A stretch of 64,000 nt of DNA. Origin: Iamia sp038233075 (lineage in GTDB: Bacteria > Actinomycetota > Acidimicrobiia > Acidimicrobiales > Iamiaceae). Below, piece after piece: positions 25,337-33,804 of the stretch. The stretch spans positions 1-64,000 of the forward strand of contig JBBSMQ010000017.1 of assembly GCA_038233075.1 (NCBI GenBank), written 5' to 3'. The position numbers and the translations under genes were made by a program. Position 1 is the first letter of the stretch. Each line of letters starts with the position of its first letter. The notes beneath the pieces are model-generated. The model was not told the DNA's origin. It worked only from the letters and a program-made list of their open reading frames with translations, and did not search any database.

Positions 25337-26215
25337 GTGCGCACCATCCGTCGTCCACGTCGCCTGACCGCGGCCGCCACCATCGTCGTGGTCCTGGTGA
25401 CCGCAGCCCTGTCCGGCTGCACGCCGGCCCCCGACACCTACGTCGCCCTGGGCGACAGCTACGTGTCGGGCCCGGCGATCCCCAACCAGACGGGGTTGCC
25501 GCTGGGCTGCCTGCGCTCGGACAGCAACTACCCCAACGTCGCCCGCGTCGGCATCAAGGTCACCAAGTTCACCGACGTCAGCTGCTCGGGGGCCCAGACC
25601 CGGGACTTCCGCAACGCCCAGGACGTCACCGGGGGATCCAACTCGCCCCAGCTCGACGCCCTCGACGACCAGACCAAGGTGGCGACCGTCGGCATCGGGG
25701 GCAACGACATCGGCTTCATCGACATCGTCAAGAACTGTGGTGGCAAGAGCCCCACCGGTCCTGGCTGCAAGCCCGACTACGTCCACGACGGCCGCGACGA
25801 GCTGCGTGAGCGCATCGCCGCCACCGCCCCCGACGTGCTCCAAGCCCTCAACGACGTCAAGGCCCGGGCGCCCCGAGCCGAGGTGTTCATGGTCGGCTAC
25901 CCGACGCTCCTGCCCGAGACCGGCACCGGCTGCTACCCGCTGGTGCCCCTGCTGCCCTCCGACGTGCCCTACCTTCGGGGCATCGCCAAGGCCCTCAACA
26001 CCATGCTGGCCGAGCAGGCCGCCGCCGCCGGGGTCCACTACGTCGACGTGGCCATCTCCAGCATCGGCCACGACGCCTGCGCCAGCCCCAGCCAGCGCTG
26101 GGTCGAGGGGGTCTTCCCCACCGCCCCCGCCGCCCCGGTGCACCCCAACGCCAAGGGCATGGTCGCCACCGGCGCCGTCGTCACCCGGGCCATCAACCAG
26201 GTCGTCACCTCCTAG
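25337..26215 (+). CDS. lipoprotein SGNH/GDSL hydrolase
   Basis: A 292-residue secreted esterase/lipase-like protein. The signal peptide is 'TIRRPRRLTAAATIVVVLVT' followed by a lipobox 'LSGC', so it should be lipid-anchored outside the cell. Catalytic blocks are 'YVALGDSYVSGP' (nucleophile Ser), 'VGIGGNDIGF' (oxyanion Gly-Asn) and 'HPNAKGM' (His). Paired cysteines later on suggest disulfides, as in the SEST-like group. The GTG follows GAGGGGGAG; a -10-like TAGAGT lies at 25279-25284. Substrate is probably a lipid or acyl ester; it is divergent from lacZ. Confidence 0.88.
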   Translation: MRTIRRPRRLTAAATIVVVLVTAALSGCTPAPDTYVALGDSYVSGPAIPNQTGLPLGCLRSDSNYPNVARVGIKVTKFTDVSCSGAQTRDFRNAQDVTGGSNSPQLDALDDQTKVATVGIGGNDIGFIDIVKNCGGKSPTGPGCKPDYVHDGRDELRERIAATAPDVLQALNDVKARAPRAEVFMVGYPTLLPETGTGCYPLVPLLPSDVPYLRGIAKALNTMLAEQAAAAGVHYVDVAISSIGHDACASPSQRWVEGVFPTAPAAPVHPNAKGMVATGAVVTRAINQVVTS

Positions 26216-26324
26216 GACCTCCCCTCACGCCCCACCGGTCCTGGGGCCGCTCGCCGGGGGTCCCTGACCGACCCGACCTGACCCCGAACCAGGGTGCTGC
26301 GCCGACCGTCAGGCCCGCTCGGGC

Positions 26325-26660
26325 TCAGCGATCGTCGAGGGCGTCGGCCAGCTCGGCCTTGGTCATCTTGGAGCGGCCGTCGATGCCCCGGTCCTTGGCC
26401 TCCTGGTAGAGCTGGTCCTTGGTGCGACCGCCAGGTCCGGAGCCTGAGCGCAGGCCGCCGCGCCGGCCGGAGGAGATGTCCTCAGTCGAGGTGCGGCTGG
26501 CCTGCTCGGACTCCCCCGCCTGGGCCCGTTCCTTGTTGATGGTCCGCGCCGCGATCTCCTCGGCCGTGTCCTCGTCGCGGCGCTGCTCTTCCAGGCTCTC
26601 CTTGACGTGCTCGTACTGGCGTTCGCGCTTGTCGCTCCAGGCCTTCGGGGGCACCGCCAT
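26325..26660 (-). CDS. Ku-adjacent conserved actinobacterial protein with Rho-N-like C-terminus
   Basis: A 111-residue charged protein. The N-terminal half is helical and highly conserved in actinobacteria ('KRERQYEHVKESLEEQ', 'DTAEEIAARTINKERAQAG', 'TSTEDISSGRRGG'). The C-terminal half, 'TKDQLYQEAKDRGIDGRSK' with 'MTKAELADAL', matches the SAP/Rho-N helical-extension pattern that binds nucleic acid. Relatives are often labelled plasmid stabilisation proteins without evidence. The ATG at 26660 follows GAGAGGAG. It is divergent from Ku and may share its promoter region, hinting at a DNA-maintenance role. Confidence 0.8.
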   Translation of the reverse strand: MAVPPKAWSDKRERQYEHVKESLEEQRRDEDTAEEIAARTINKERAQAGESEQASRTSTEDISSGRRGGLRSGSGPGGRTKDQLYQEAKDRGIDGRSKMTKAELADALDDR

Positions 26661-26773
26661 CTCCTCTCGGTGGGGTCGCGGAACTTCCCGGCGCCGGTCC
26701 CGGGAAACGCCCGTCGAGCACCTGTCGGACCCGGCAGGTGCGACGAGGGGGTCGTTCGGGCGACAATGGGCCC

Positions 26774-27682
26774 ATGCCATCGACAGCATGGTCAGGGTCC
26801 ATCAGCTTCGGGCTCGTCTCGATCCCGGTGAAGCTCTACTCCGCGGTCTCTCGCAAGACCGTCCGCTTCCACCAGGTCGACACCCGCACCGGAGCCCGGG
26901 TGCGCCAGAAGCGCGTGTCGGCGGCCGACGGAAGCGAGGTGGCCTGGGACGACATCGCCAAGGGCTACGAGCAAAGCGACGGCGAGTACGTGGTGCTCAC
27001 CGACTCCGACCTCTCCACCCTCGACCCCAAGGCCACCAAGACCATCGAGATCGAGCAGTTCGTCGACCTCTCCGAGATCGACCCGATCATGTACGACTCG
27101 GCCTACAACGTGGTCCCGGACCCGTCCACGCCCAAGCCCTACAAGCTGCTGCTGGAGGCCATGGAGGGCTCGGGCAAGGTGGCGGTGGCCCGGTTCGTGA
27201 TGCGCACCAAGGAGCACGTCGCCGCCCTCCGCCCCCTCGACGGACGACTCGTGCTCTCGACCATGGTCTACGCCGACGAGGTCAACGATCCCTCCGAGTT
27301 CGAGGCGCTGGAGGCGGTGGCCGACGTCGACGTGTCGGCCAAGGAGCGCAAGGTCGCCGAGGCCCTCATCGACAGCCTCACCGAGGACTTCGACCCCGCC
27401 GACTTCACCGACCAGTACCGGGAGAAGGTGTTGGAGCTGATCGAGTCCAAGGCCAGCGGGGCCACCGAGATCGTCGAGGGTGAGCCCGAGGAGGCCGACG
27501 ACGACAAGGTCGTCGACATCATGGCCGCGCTGGAGGCGAGCATCGCCGACGCCAAGAAGGCCCGCAAGCGCCACCCGTCGACCAAGGACACGAGCGACGA
27601 CGAGGATGAGGCCAAGCCGGCCAAGGCCAAGGGGAGCACCAAGAAGGCGACCAAGAAGTCCTCGAGCCGCAAGGCCAGCTGA
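26774..27682 (+). CDS. ku: non-homologous end-joining protein Ku
   Basis: A 302-residue bacterial Ku. The core starts 'STAWSGSISFGLVSIPVKLY' and continues with 'FHQVDTRTGARVRQKRVS', 'LLEAMEGSGKVAVARFVMR', 'LVLSTMVYADEV' and 'FTDQYREKVLELIE'. A basic, lysine-rich tail after residue 260 (AKPAKAKGSTKKATKK) resembles tails that modulate DNA binding in other actinobacterial Ku proteins. It binds broken DNA ends and recruits LigD; no ligD is in this window. Start at 26774 fits family length; an ATG 36 bases upstream would add unrelated residues. Confidence 0.95.
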   Translation: MPSTAWSGSISFGLVSIPVKLYSAVSRKTVRFHQVDTRTGARVRQKRVSAADGSEVAWDDIAKGYEQSDGEYVVLTDSDLSTLDPKATKTIEIEQFVDLSEIDPIMYDSAYNVVPDPSTPKPYKLLLEAMEGSGKVAVARFVMRTKEHVAALRPLDGRLVLSTMVYADEVNDPSEFEALEAVADVDVSAKERKVAEALIDSLTEDFDPADFTDQYREKVLELIESKASGATEIVEGEPEEADDDKVVDIMAALEASIADAKKARKRHPSTKDTSDDEDEAKPAKAKGSTKKATKKSSSRKAS

Positions 27683-27704
27683 TCCGCCCGACCCGGTGCC
27701 GCGC

Positions 27705-28691
27705 TCAGGGGGCGGCGGCGAGGATGTCCTCGGGCGCGACCGCACCCGGCTGCCAGCCCTCGCGGGCCGCCTGGCCGACGAGCTGCTGGAGGGCGACGTT
27801 GAGGGGCGCGGCGACGCCGTGGAGCCGGGCCAGCAGGGCGATCTCCCCGTTCAGGGTGTCGGCCTCGGCCCTGCCCGCGCCTCGGACCAGGCTCTGCCAG
27901 GTCGAGCCGCCGCCCCGCCCGACCCCCTCGACCTCTCCGATGCGGAACACGTCGCCCCGTCGCACCGCGTCTTCATCCGCCGAGGCCACGCCCACCCCCG
28001 CGGCCGCCAGGACGGCCTCACCCTCGCCGGTCACCGCGCCGAGGAGCTCTCCGCCGGCGTCGGTGCCCAGTCCCTCGGTGCCGCACAGGGCCACCGCCGC
28101 GTTGGCCAGGTTCATCACCAGCTTGCGGTACTTGGCCCGCAGGATGGCCGGGTGGGGGTGCGACGAGAAGCCGGCGGCGGTGAGGTCCGCCGCCACCTCC
28201 TCGTCGAGCTCGTCGATGCCGTCGGGGATGCGGCCCAGGTCGAGGATGCCGGGAGCCGGGTCACCGAAGGCGGCGACGACGCCGGGTTCGAGGTGGACCG
28301 CCGGGAGCATCACGCACATGCCGTGCACGTCGGCGAACCGACGCAGGGCCCGACGCTCGTTGGCCACCCCGTTCTGGGCGCACACGACCGGCGTCTCGGG
28401 CCCGGCGTGGGCCACCAGCTCGGTCAGCAGCGGCTCGGTGTCCTGGCCCTTGACCGCGAGCACGGCGACGTCGCCGGGACGCCAGTCGACCTCGGCCACC
28501 GAGCCCACCACCGCCAGCGGCACCGTCTCGCTCCCCGCCGGGGTGCGCAGGTCGAGGCCGTGATCCTGGAGGGCGGCGAGGTGCGGGCCCCGGGCCACGG
28601 CCACGACATCACGACCGGCCCGGCTCAGCAGACCGGCGATGGTGCCACCCACCGCGCCGGCCCCCAGGATCACATACCGGCGTCCGGCCAT
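27705..28691 (-). CDS. ketopantoate reductase-like (PanE/ApbA) protein
   Basis: A 328-residue NADP-dependent 2-dehydropantoate 2-reductase family member. The Rossmann motif is 'VILGAGAVGGTIAGLL', then 'VCAQNGVANE' and the C-terminal helical domain with 'AKYRKLVMNLANAAVAL' (the catalytic Lys region) and a substrate-binding 'LNVALQQLV'. It could make pantoate for coenzyme A, but PanE paralogues with other roles are common and no pantothenate genes are near. Its ATG overlaps the stop of the upstream hydrolase gene (TGATG), so the two are translated together. Confidence 0.8.
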   Translation of the reverse strand: MAGRRYVILGAGAVGGTIAGLLSRAGRDVVAVARGPHLAALQDHGLDLRTPAGSETVPLAVVGSVAEVDWRPGDVAVLAVKGQDTEPLLTELVAHAGPETPVVCAQNGVANERRALRRFADVHGMCVMLPAVHLEPGVVAAFGDPAPGILDLGRIPDGIDELDEEVAADLTAAGFSSHPHPAILRAKYRKLVMNLANAAVALCGTEGLGTDAGGELLGAVTGEGEAVLAAAGVGVASADEDAVRRGDVFRIGEVEGVGRGGGSTWQSLVRGAGRAEADTLNGEIALLARLHGVAAPLNVALQQLVGQAAREGWQPGAVAPEDILAAAP

Positions 28692-29590
28692 CAGTCCTCC
28701 CACAGTTCGTCGAGGGTCGCGAGGATGTCCTCGGTGGCACCGAGGCCGCCCAGGTGGCTCTCCCCAGGGAGCACCGTCAGCTCAGCGTCGAGCAGGCGAT
28801 CGACGCAGTGCTCGCCGTGGGCGAAGGGCACGATGTGGTCCTCGTCGCCGTGCCACCAGTGCACCGGGACGGTGACGTCGGCCAGCTCGATGCCCCAGTG
28901 CCGGCCGAACAGCAGGACGTCGATGAACGGTGCGGCCATCTGGCGGCGACCACCGTTGGTCAGGTCGTCGAGGAACATGGCCTTGAACTCGGGCCGCTTC
29001 AGCAGGGCCCGGTCGCCGGCAGGCGACACCCGCCCGTAGAGGTCGACGGCGTGGGACCCGATCGGCTTGGTCAGCCGGACCAAGGCCGTCAGCCCGATGC
29101 CGGCGGGCACCCGGGTGAGCGACACGAGCAGCGCCATCTTGGCGCCGAAGCCGGCCAGCCCGCCCTCGATGGCGTCGGGCCCCACCGTCGGGGCCACGCC
29201 GCCCAGCACCGCCACTGCCGTCACCCGGTCGGGCAGCAACGCCGCCGTGGCCAGCACGTAGGGCCCGCCGCCGGAGAGCCCGATGAGGGCGAACCGCCCG
29301 AGGCCGAGGCCGTCGGCCAGGGCAGTCAGGTCGGCGGTGAAACCAGCGACCGACTCGTGGAGGTGGGCGGTCGATCCCCCGATGCCGGGCCGGTCGACCC
29401 CGATCAGGCGCATGCCCAGCTCGATGGCCAGGGCGCGGGCCTCCACCGGGATCTGTCGTCGCGACCCGGGGGTGCCGTGGAGCCAGATGACCGGCCGACC
29501 GTCGGGAGCGCCGAACTCCGCGAAGCTCAGGTAGCGGTCATCGCCGACGTGGACGGTCCCCTCGATGCGGGGCGGCAGGAGCTCGTGCAT
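28691..29590 (-). CDS. alpha/beta-hydrolase
   Basis: A 299-residue alpha/beta-hydrolase. The oxyanion region is 'VIWLHGTPGSRR', the nucleophile elbow is 'LIGLSGGGPYVL' (Ser), a late Asp is in 'WWHGDEDHIVPF' and the catalytic His in 'GESHLGGLG'. It looks like an esterase or haloalkane/epoxide-type hydrolase; the substrate is not readable. It starts an apparent two-gene operon with the PanE-like gene. Confidence 0.85.
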   Translation of the reverse strand: MHELLPPRIEGTVHVGDDRYLSFAEFGAPDGRPVIWLHGTPGSRRQIPVEARALAIELGMRLIGVDRPGIGGSTAHLHESVAGFTADLTALADGLGLGRFALIGLSGGGPYVLATAALLPDRVTAVAVLGGVAPTVGPDAIEGGLAGFGAKMALLVSLTRVPAGIGLTALVRLTKPIGSHAVDLYGRVSPAGDRALLKRPEFKAMFLDDLTNGGRRQMAAPFIDVLLFGRHWGIELADVTVPVHWWHGDEDHIVPFAHGEHCVDRLLDAELTVLPGESHLGGLGATEDILATLDELWED

Positions 29591-29623
29591 CGGGGCAGCC
29601 TGCCACCTCGGGACCCACGTCCG

Positions 29624-29734
29624 TCCTGGTGTCGGATGTGGTCAGCCCCACGACCAGGATCGACACCGGTTCGTGACCCACGCCATCCTGGTCTCGGATG
29701 TGGTCGACCCACGACCAGGATCGACACCGGTTCG
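29624..29734. repeat. two near-identical 49-50 bp direct repeats with internal inverted arms
   Basis: Unit A (29624-29673) and unit B (29686-29734) are nearly identical; both hold TCGGATGTGGTC and end ACCAGGATCGACACCGGTTC. In each, TCCTGGT near the left end is complementary to ACCAGGA (29653-29659 and 29713-29719), so each RNA copy can fold as a stem. They fill the gap between two same-strand genes. A double terminator or a small-RNA element is possible. Confidence 0.75.
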
Positions 29735-29746
29735 GGGAGAGCGTCC

Positions 29747-30259
29747 TCAGGCCGGGGGCGGGTCGCCGAGGAGGAGCTGCAGCGGGGCCAGGTCGGTCGA
29801 GAAGTGCGGTTCCCACGGCAGGGCACCGTCGGGGTCGGGCCAGGCCAGCTGGACCATGCGGAAGGCGTCGGTCGGCTCGCGGGCCAGGGTGTGGTGCTCG
29901 GCCAGGGCGGGGAACAGACCCACGCTGAGGGTGGCGTCGACCGGCAGCAGGGCGCAGGGCTGGCCCCCGTCGAGCAGACCGATGAACGGATCGCCCACCG
30001 GCAGCTGGGCCCCCGCGGCCAGGGCCTCGGCCACCAGGCCGAACAGCCCCCGGCACGCCACCGGCGACAGCCCGAACAGGCACACCTCGGGGAAGCTGAA
30101 GCGGTCCTCGAAGCCGATGGTGTACGCGTACCGGGGCAGGGGGGGGTCGGTGTCGGTGCGCGGCGGCACCGCGTCAAGAGCCCAGCCCTCTCGCTCGAGC
30201 ATGAACTCCACCTTGTCGCGGTGGCTCATGTCCCGATCCGGGAACACGTCGTCGTTCAT
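29747..30259 (-). CDS. DUF4262 family protein
   Basis: A 170-residue protein with the DUF4262 pattern: 'EREGWALDAVPP', 'YAYTIGFEDRFSFPEVCLFG', 'LFGLVAEALAAGAQLPVGD' and 'PTDAFRMVQLAWPDPDG'. The function of the family is unknown. The ATG at 30259 overlaps the stop of a 23-codon ORF (ATGA), linking it to the gene upstream. It ends just before the direct repeats at 29624-29734. Confidence 0.82.
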   Translation of the reverse strand: MNDDVFPDRDMSHRDKVEFMLEREGWALDAVPPRTDTDPPLPRYAYTIGFEDRFSFPEVCLFGLSPVACRGLFGLVAEALAAGAQLPVGDPFIGLLDGGQPCALLPVDATLSVGLFPALAEHHTLAREPTDAFRMVQLAWPDPDGALPWEPHFSTDLAPLQLLLGDPPPA

Positions 30260-30327
30260 CGCGATACCGTCACGGCGTCCTGGTCGGAGAGCCCATGCCC
30301 TCTGGTTCGCTCGCTGCGCTCGCTCAT
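30256..30327 (-). CDS. 23-residue bridging ORF made by the MSERS repeat
   Basis: ATG at 30327 overlaps the stop of the 162-residue protein gene and its own TGA overlaps the DUF4262 ATG, both as ATGA. The product starts MSERSERTR. Its first 26 bases differ by one from the bridging ORF at 11803. The arrangement, an upstream stop fused to this repeat and a downstream start fused to its stop, is the same in both places. Translation is inferred, not shown. Confidence 0.45.
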   Translation of the reverse strand: MSERSERTRGHGLSDQDAVTVSR

Positions 30328-30812
30328 GGGCGGTGGACCTCGGCCAGCCACGCACCGGTGGTCGGGATGGGACACAGCAGCTGGGAGGCCCGCAGGGCCC
30401 AGTCCACCATCACGGCCGGATCGAGGGGATCGGCCAGGTTGAGCACCACGCCCCGGCGCACGTGATCCTGCACGACGGTCCACCCGTCGGGCCGGCCCAG
30501 ACCCTCTGACGCCAGGCGGCCCAGGACGCGATGGCCGACGCCGTGGGTGAGTCCCAGCTGGGCGGGCTTGACCCCCCGCTTCCCGGCGGTGGGAGCGATC
30601 AGCGTCGCCTGCGGGATGGGCGGGCCCGGCGCCCGGAACAGGGCGGCGACGGGCGACGGCGTGACCGCGGCGGCCTCCTCCTCCTCCACCTCGGGCAGCA
30701 GGTTCATCCAGCCTCCGGCGCGCTCGGCGATGAGCTCGGCCAGGGCCGCGACGACCCGCTCGGGCGCGCCGATGCCGAACTCGATCTGGTCGGGGCGGAG
30801 GCGGCGGGGCAC
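30324..30812 (-). CDS. unrecognised 162-residue protein
   Basis: I do not recognise the family. The N-terminal third includes 'IEFGIGAPERVVAALAELIA' and an acidic run (EVEEEEAAAV), the middle is proline-rich, and the C-terminal half has an ordered pattern ('LTHGVGHRVLGRLASEGL', 'WTVVQDHVRRGVVLNLADP'). No signal peptide or membrane segment is seen. Coding bias is good. A perfect 20-bp palindrome lies 12 bp upstream of its ATG. It is coupled to the DUF4262 gene through the 23-codon ORF. Confidence 0.7.
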   Translation of the reverse strand: MPRRLRPDQIEFGIGAPERVVAALAELIAERAGGWMNLLPEVEEEEAAAVTPSPVAALFRAPGPPIPQATLIAPTAGKRGVKPAQLGLTHGVGHRVLGRLASEGLGRPDGWTVVQDHVRRGVVLNLADPLDPAVMVDWALRASQLLCPIPTTGAWLAEVHRP

Positions 30813-30823
30813 GTCAGCAGCTC

Positions 30824-30843
30824 GTCCGGGACCGGTCCCGGAC
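30824..30843. promoter_or_regulatory. perfect 20-bp palindrome, candidate operator
   Basis: GTCCGGGACCGGTCCCGGAC is its own reverse complement with no spacer. It ends 12 bp before the start of the 30324-30812 gene. A dimeric regulator site is likely; no regulator gene is adjacent. Confidence 0.5.
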
Positions 30844-31038
30844 CAGCATCGGACCGGCCTCCAGGGCTTCGCACCGGCGTCGGGGTGGGGGCTGCACGGC
30901 GCCCACGATGACAGGTCGGCGCCCGACCCCGCGCTCGGGCTCAGAGGCGGCGCGGATAGGCGGATAGGTGGACGTCCAGAGGCGGGTCGGAGCGCCGCCT
31001 CCCCCAGCCTCAGCTAGCGCCCCGGCACCGCATCGTCG

Positions 31039-31104
31039 CTGAGAGGCCTCGAGGGCGTCTCGCGCGACTTTGCCCTGGTGGTGCCGGTCTGCTCGGCCTC
31101 TCAG
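31039..31104 (-). terminator. long-loop inverted repeat at the end of the amine oxidase gene
   Basis: CTGAGAGGCC (31039-31048) pairs with GGCCTCTCAG (31095-31104) across 46 nt. The right arm covers the amine oxidase stop codon. It could be part of a terminator, though there is no U-run; the rest of 30844-31100 shows no gene. Confidence 0.3.
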
Positions 31105-32486
31105 GTCGGCGCGGCCAGGACCTCGGTGGCGGCGCGCTCACCGCTGCGGACGGCGCCGTCCATGTAGCCGTTCCACACCGCGGCGGTCTCGGTCCCGGCC
31201 CAGTGGACCCGCCCCCACGGTGCGCGCAGCAGGTCGCCGAAGGAGGACCACACGCCGGGTGCCAGGTGGGCGCCGTAGCAGCCCCGGGTCCACTCCTCTG
31301 CGGCCCAGTCCCGCTCGGCGTAGTCGACCGGGCTGGAGGCCCGGGGCCCGAAGAACCGGGTGAGGGACCGGGTGACCACCAGCTCCCGCTCTCGGGCCGC
31401 CAGCTCCGAGGCCCTCCGGGCGTGGTCACCCTCCAGGAAGGCGACGAGGACCCCGGGGGCGCCGTCGTCGGGGGGCGTGTTGTCGAAGGTGATGGTAACG
31501 GCATGGTCGAGAGAGGCGACCTGCCCGCACAGCCCGTCTTCGCGCCAGAACGGCGCGTCGTAGACCGCCAGGCACTTGGTGACGCTGCCCATGGGCATCT
31601 TCTGGAGGAGCTGGTCGCGCCGAGCCGGCAGCAGAGGCGACCAGGCGATGCGGGCGGCCAGCGCGGGAGGCACGGCGACCACCGCCCGCCGGGCCCGGAC
31701 CAGGCCGCCATCGTGACGCACCACAACCCCGTCGTCACCCTGTTCGATGGCGCGGACCGGTGCGCCCAGGCGGACCTCGACGCCCTGGTCGCGCAGGCGG
31801 TGGGCCAGGCGCTCGGCCAGCACCACGCTGCCGCCGACGATGCGGTCCTGCTGGGCCCCGCGGCGCGTGCCCAGGAGCCGCTCCAGCGAACCGCCGGAGC
31901 GCAGGTAGAAGGCGACGTGGAGCAGCGAGAGGTCGCGGGGCTCAGCGGCGAACACGGCTTCGACGGCGAGGCGCCAGAAGCCCCGGGCGGTGGCCGTGCG
32001 GTGGTGACGACGGACCCAGGTCTCGAAGGTCTGGGCGTCGAGGGCCTCGGCGCCGCGCGTGGCCCAGGGCCGTTCGAGGTCGACCCTTCGGGCGAGCCGG
32101 TCGAGGAGAGGCTGGGACAGGGCGATCTCGGCCACCGCGGCCGGAGGCAGGCCGAAGGTCGCACTGCGATGGCGGATGACCCGTCCGTCCCGAGCAGTGA
32201 GCAGGTCGCCGGTGTCGTAGGTCGGGTAGGTGTCGGCCTCGACATCGGCGGCCAGGGCCAGCACCCGGTCCTGGGTGGGACCGACCCACTGCCCGCCGAT
32301 CTCGACGGTGGTGCCGTCGGCGAAGCGGTGGTTCACGACCCGGCCCCCGACCCGGTCGCGGGCCTCGACCACCGTGACCGAGCGGCCCGCCCGGCGCAGG
32401 TCGCGGGCGGCCGCCAGACCGGCCAGGCCGGCCCCGACGACCACGGCGTCGATCACCGCCTCGTCTCCCGGGTCAGCCACCCTCAC
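31101..32486 (-). CDS. flavin-containing amine oxidase (monoamine oxidase-like)
   Basis: A 461-residue FAD enzyme. The N-terminal dinucleotide-binding region is 'DAVVVGAGLAGLAAARDLR' with 'VEARDRVGGRV', followed by the family's 'IGGQWVGPTQDR'. Late in the protein, 'WAGTETAAVWNGYMDGAVRS' is the conserved FAD/substrate segment. It would oxidise a primary or polyamine to an aldehyde, releasing ammonia and H2O2. The GTG start overlaps the upstream AI-2E permease gene by 14 bases, so the two are in one operon. No cysteine typical of covalent FAD attachment in mammalian MAO (SGGC) is present, so FAD is likely non-covalent. Confidence 0.88.
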   Translation of the reverse strand: MRVADPGDEAVIDAVVVGAGLAGLAAARDLRRAGRSVTVVEARDRVGGRVVNHRFADGTTVEIGGQWVGPTQDRVLALAADVEADTYPTYDTGDLLTARDGRVIRHRSATFGLPPAAVAEIALSQPLLDRLARRVDLERPWATRGAEALDAQTFETWVRRHHRTATARGFWRLAVEAVFAAEPRDLSLLHVAFYLRSGGSLERLLGTRRGAQQDRIVGGSVVLAERLAHRLRDQGVEVRLGAPVRAIEQGDDGVVVRHDGGLVRARRAVVAVPPALAARIAWSPLLPARRDQLLQKMPMGSVTKCLAVYDAPFWREDGLCGQVASLDHAVTITFDNTPPDDGAPGVLVAFLEGDHARRASELAARERELVVTRSLTRFFGPRASSPVDYAERDWAAEEWTRGCYGAHLAPGVWSSFGDLLRAPWGRVHWAGTETAAVWNGYMDGAVRSGERAATEVLAAPT

Positions 32487-33804
32487 CCTCCCCGGCGTCG
32501 GGCCGCAGTCGGGCCAGGAACGATCGCACCGGCGCCGGCAGGCGGTCGATGAGACTGGAGGGCGCCGGCGGCGACTCGCCGAACCGAGCCTCCTGGTAGA
32601 CGGCCTTGACGGTGCCGCAGAGGGGTGTGGCCGCCAGGGCGCCGGGCACCCCGGCGGCGGCGCCGCCGATGAGGGCGGCCAGCATGGTGACCGGCGGCGA
32701 CAGGTCGACCGCCTCGCCCACGATGGCAGGGGTGATGACGTAGTTCTCGGTGTTCATGTAGGCGACGACCAGGACGAGCACGATGAGGGCCGGCACCACC
32801 CCCTGGGTCAGAGCCAGGACGGTGACGAACGAGGTGCCGAGGAAACCCCCGATCTGCGGGATGAGGCTCACCACCGCGTACCAAACCGCGGCCACCGGGG
32901 CGAGGGGCACGCCCACGGCGAGGCCGACCACGAGCACCCAGGTGCCTCCGATGGTCGCCACGAGCAGCGAGCCGGCGAAGTAGGTGCCCACCACCCGGGT
33001 GAAGATCCGGCCCACCGCATCGGCCCGGCCCCGGTGCGGGGCGGGCACCACCAGTCGCAGGCGGTCGACCAGCCGCGGGCCGTCGAGCAGCACCACCACC
33101 GCCACCAGCAGGGCGCCCAGTCCGTTCAGGGCTCCGTTGAGGACGCCCCGCGCCGCGTCGCTCACCCCGTCGCGGCCGATGCGACCGGGGAGGTCGTCGA
33201 TGCGCTGTTCCACCCTGTCGGCGAAGTCGGCCTCGGCCAGCCGGTCACCGACGACGGGGAGCGACTCGATGTCTGTGAGGGTCTGGGGCAGCTCGTCGCC
33301 GAAGTCCTGGGCCTGGCGCACCGCCGCCGGCCCGACGAGGAGGGCGAGCGCCGCGAACACGGCGAGCAGCCCCGCCCCCACCACGCCGACGGCCATCCCC
33401 CGGGAGGCGTGGGCCCGGCGCTCCACGCCGAGGACGAGGGGTTCGACTGCGAAGGCCAGGAGCACCCCGACCCCGACGACGGTGAGCGAGCGCACCGTCG
33501 CGCCCAGGAACGCGCCGCCTACGAACAGCGCCAGGAGCGCCAGGGTCAGCCACACCGCCGAGCGGGGGTCGACGCTGACGATCAACCGCTCGTGGCCCTC
33601 GACGTCGGCTCCCTCGTCGGCCCCTTCCTCGGCTCCGACGAGCACGGCATCGGTCTCACCGTCGTCACGGCCCGCCCTCCCGACCGCGGCGGCATCGAGG
33701 GGCTCAGTCACGTTCGGCGTCCCCGCGCTGAGGAGACGGGCTTCGGTCTCACCGTCCGCCGGGTCCGCACTCCTCGTGGGGCGATCGTCACGAGGCTCAG
33801 CCAC
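32473..33804 (-). CDS. AI-2E/YdiK-family membrane permease
   Basis: A 443-residue AI-2E transporter-family protein. An acidic, disordered N-terminal region of about 75 residues precedes the membrane part ('WLTLALLALFVGGAFLGA' onward). Family hallmarks are the paired helices before 'LDGPRLVDRLRLVVP' and 'AAVWYAVVSLIPQIGGFLGT' (PQxGG motif) and 'TENYVITPAIVGEAVDLSP'. Substrates of most members are unknown; the AI-2 role was shown for TqsA only. GTG start at 33804, with a TACCGT -10 box on this strand 7 nt upstream, implies a leaderless message. Confidence 0.86.
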   Translation of the reverse strand: MAEPRDDRPTRSADPADGETEARLLSAGTPNVTEPLDAAAVGRAGRDDGETDAVLVGAEEGADEGADVEGHERLIVSVDPRSAVWLTLALLALFVGGAFLGATVRSLTVVGVGVLLAFAVEPLVLGVERRAHASRGMAVGVVGAGLLAVFAALALLVGPAAVRQAQDFGDELPQTLTDIESLPVVGDRLAEADFADRVEQRIDDLPGRIGRDGVSDAARGVLNGALNGLGALLVAVVVLLDGPRLVDRLRLVVPAPHRGRADAVGRIFTRVVGTYFAGSLLVATIGGTWVLVVGLAVGVPLAPVAAVWYAVVSLIPQIGGFLGTSFVTVLALTQGVVPALIVLVLVVAYMNTENYVITPAIVGEAVDLSPPVTMLAALIGGAAAGVPGALAATPLCGTVKAVYQEARFGESPPAPSSLIDRLPAPVRSFLARLRPDAGEGEGG

